Translations under genes and position numbers: made by a program
Shown here: positions 62,494 to 64,000 of the stretch, one piece after another
How the letters are laid out: each line of letters starts with the position of its first letter
How positions within the stretch are numbered: position 1 is the stretch's first letter
Assembly: GCF_010015475.1 (NCBI RefSeq)
Contig: NZ_SSNI01000014.1
Span: 62,001-126,000, forward strand
DNA: 64,000 nucleotides
From: Pontibacter pamirensis
GTDB lineage: Bacteria > Bacteroidota > Bacteroidia > Cytophagales > Hymenobacteraceae
Reading direction: 5' to 3'
The notes under the pieces: generated by a model
The model's database searches: none
What the model was told of the DNA's origin: nothing
What the model saw: only the letters and a program-made list of their open reading frames with translations

Positions 62494-63786
62494 ATGTTTT
62501 CAGCAGAAATCAAGGCCGTTGAATTACCTGTCTCACTGGAGGAATTCAGGTTGAAAGCATTGGCCTGGGCCGACCAGCACCCCCACGTAGCCTACTATAA
62601 CCCAAACAATATACCTTATCCGCATGATGGGTTTGAGCACCTGCTGGCTTTTTCGTCTGATGCGTCGCTATCGCTTCGAGAGGAAGATGCATTTAACAGC
62701 CTGCGACAGGAACTGCAGCAGAATCACCCACTTCTTTGCGGTTTCCTTACTTATGATTTGAAGAACCAGGTGGAGAAACTACAAAGCAAAAACGCTGATA
62801 ATATAGAATTCCCTCTCCTGCACTTCTTCTCTCCTACCCTATACATGTACTTTAAGCAAGACAGCATAAGTGTTTACAGTAAAGATGACAATATAACCTC
62901 AGCTAAAGCTGAAATAATAGCAACGCCTGCTCCTTTCCCTGCCACACCCGGTGATATAGAAGTAAAGCAGCGGATAGCAAAAAGGCAATACATAAACGAT
63001 GTGGAGCGCATACGGCAGCATATCCTGGAGGGCGAGGTGTACGAACTAAACTACTGCATTGAATTTTATGCGGAGAACATAGCGCTTCAACCACTGCCCT
63101 TATACCTGGCGCTGAACGAAACTTCACCTACTCCGTTTTCAGGCTATTTAAAGTGCCAGGACAAATACCTGCTCTGTGCCTCTCCAGAGAGATTCCTGAA
63201 GAAAGAAAACCAGAAACTCATATCACAACCTATTAAAGGCACTATTCGGCGCGGGGCAACACCACAGGAAGACGCAACACTGCAGCACCAGTTACGCCAC
63301 GATGAAAAAGAACTGGCTGAGAACATGATGATTGTGGACCTGGTACGAAATGATTTAAGTCATTCCTGTGCCACCGGAACCGTGCAGGTAGAGGAAATGT
63401 TCGGCATTTACGGCTTTAAGCAAGTGTCGCAGATGATGTCCACCATTGTAGGGGAACTGCGGCCTGAAAAGGATTTGGTGGATGCACTTAAAGGAGCTTT
63501 CCCGATGGGGAGTATGACAGGCGCACCCAAGATAAGCGCTATGCAGCACATAGAGAAACTGGAGGTAACCAGGCGGGGCCTGTATTCAGGCGCTTTTGGC
63601 TACATAAAGCAGAACAACGACTGTGATTTTAATGTGGTTATCCGCAGTATTCAGTATAATTCCAGCCAAAAATACCTCTCCTTTATGGTTGGTAGCGCCA
63701 TCACTTACGACTCGGTTCCGGAGCAGGAGTATGCAGAATGCCTGCTGAAGGCGCAGGCCATTTTAAAAGTGCTTGGACAGGCTTGA
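62494..63786 (+). CDS. pabB: Aminodeoxychorismate synthase component I
   Basis: A 430-residue chorismate-binding enzyme of the TrpE/PabB family. PIKGT at 246-250 carries K248, the Lys of PabB that replaces the Ala of anthranilate synthase and forms the covalent chorismate adduct; this supports PabB over TrpE. Other blocks are ASPERFL, ENMMIVDLVRNDLS, PMGSMTGAPK and the closing GSAITYDSVPEQEYAEC. It makes aminodeoxychorismate with PabA (not in the window); pabC at 14619 does the next step. Single gene. Confidence 0.92.
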   Translation: MFSAEIKAVELPVSLEEFRLKALAWADQHPHVAYYNPNNIPYPHDGFEHLLAFSSDASLSLREEDAFNSLRQELQQNHPLLCGFLTYDLKNQVEKLQSKNADNIEFPLLHFFSPTLYMYFKQDSISVYSKDDNITSAKAEIIATPAPFPATPGDIEVKQRIAKRQYINDVERIRQHILEGEVYELNYCIEFYAENIALQPLPLYLALNETSPTPFSGYLKCQDKYLLCASPERFLKKENQKLISQPIKGTIRRGATPQEDATLQHQLRHDEKELAENMMIVDLVRNDLSHSCATGTVQVEEMFGIYGFKQVSQMMSTIVGELRPEKDLVDALKGAFPMGSMTGAPKISAMQHIEKLEVTRRGLYSGAFGYIKQNNDCDFNVVIRSIQYNSSQKYLSFMVGSAITYDSVPEQEYAECLLKAQAILKVLGQA

Positions 63787-64000
63787 TGCTCGCGCCTTCA
63801 ATTATGAGTGATGAATGATGAATAAGTGGTGTCGAACTTATTGTGTTTCAAAACCCTATCTGTCATACCTGAATATCAATAGATAAAGAAGGAACTCACG
63901 TTTATTCGGAATTTCTAATTCATAATTAAAAAAGCACCTGTCATTCTGTCACGTTTTTAGAGGAGATTATCGTATATTTGCAGCTGTAATTTGATAGCAT
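63787..64000. other. Intergenic end of window
   Basis: No gene is seen. A full TAnnTTTG box at 63973-63980 faces rightwards, probably serving a gene just outside. Confidence 0.5.
63973..63980 (+). promoter_or_regulatory. Bacteroidota -7 box TATATTTG at the window end
   Basis: Full TAnnTTTG match 20 nt before the window edge on the + strand. Its gene is not in view. Confidence 0.45.

Noticed and set aside
14619..63786. pabC and pabB as a linked folate operon
   Set aside because: They are 47 kb apart with own promoters and many unrelated genes between; only the pathway is shared.
1..64000. CRISPR array, tRNA, rRNA, insertion sequence or prophage
   Set aside because: No regularly spaced repeats, no clover-leaf-like gene with a T-loop GTTCGA context, no transposase or integrase, and no phage structural genes were seen. 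The holin-like gene is an isolated 4TMS protein.

Overview
The window reads as an ordinary chromosomal stretch of a Bacteroidota bacterium, most likely order Cytophagales, family Hymenobacteraceae (Pontibacter-like). This assignment is inference from gene content. The pointers are a type IX secretion (T9SS) C-terminal sorting domain, a type III glutamine synthetase, the long form of IspG, a PF14121-type putative porin, a DUF6728 micro-protein, and repeated matches to the Bacteroidota promoter box TAnnTTTG. Coding density is high and genes are mostly single or in pairs on alternating strands, often closed by strong hairpin terminators. I see no rRNA, tRNA, CRISPR array, insertion sequence or prophage.

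Layout. 1-4400: a two-TM potassium-channel-like protein, a YdjM-type membrane hydrolase, a secreted unknown, a short-chain dehydrogenase and a small Cys-rich lipoprotein. 4436-8228: gyrA and a secreted TPR protein. 8285-10740: an AT-rich island with two tandem family 2 glycosyltransferases that share an exact 370-bp 5' block but have diverged 3' halves. 10745-15437: GlcG/HbpS-like protein, a GapN-type dehydrogenase, a small holin-like membrane protein, MsrA lipoprotein and PabC. 15948-19061: a secreted M4 metalloprotease. 19306-27508: TyrA, an SDR, a YsnF-type stress protein, a SelW-like protein, a GH20 hexosaminidase, a Tat-exported Gfo/Idh/MocA oxidoreductase and an MBL-fold hydrolase. 27612-29814: an unassigned AAA-type ATPase directly downstream of thyA. 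30020-39427: an RND exporter, a coiled-coil membrane protein, an IGHMBP2-like helicase, a SlyD-like isomerase, an ACP phosphodiesterase, a PNPOx-fold protein, a CrtA-like monooxygenase, a DUF1003 protein and a DsbA-family protein. 39652-49339: leuS, a MarR regulator, a DUF6728/MmcQ pair with the second gene frameshifted, ispG, an FMN reductase with no canonical start, a small membrane protein and glnN. 49621-63786: an LtaS-like phosphatase, mtaB, an OmpH/Skp-like lipoprotein, a MacB-type permease, a secreted glutamine-amidotransferase-like protein, miaE, a putative porin, lpxK, a Nif3/zinc-ribbon gene pair and pabB.

Functional links are limited. Folate synthesis is represented by pabC and pabB at opposite ends, with thyA in between as the folate-dependent dTMP step. 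Translation and tRNA modification are represented by leuS, mtaB and miaE; envelope building by lpxK, the porin, the OmpH-like protein and the LtaS-like enzyme.

I did not find a clear new multi-gene system. The best leads are the mosaic glycosyltransferase pair (same donor half, different acceptor half), the uncharacterised ATPase after thyA, two genes whose GTG start lies exactly 4 nt after a promoter box (probable leaderless mRNAs), the frameshifted mmcQ, and a GapN-type enzyme lacking the usual general-base glutamate.
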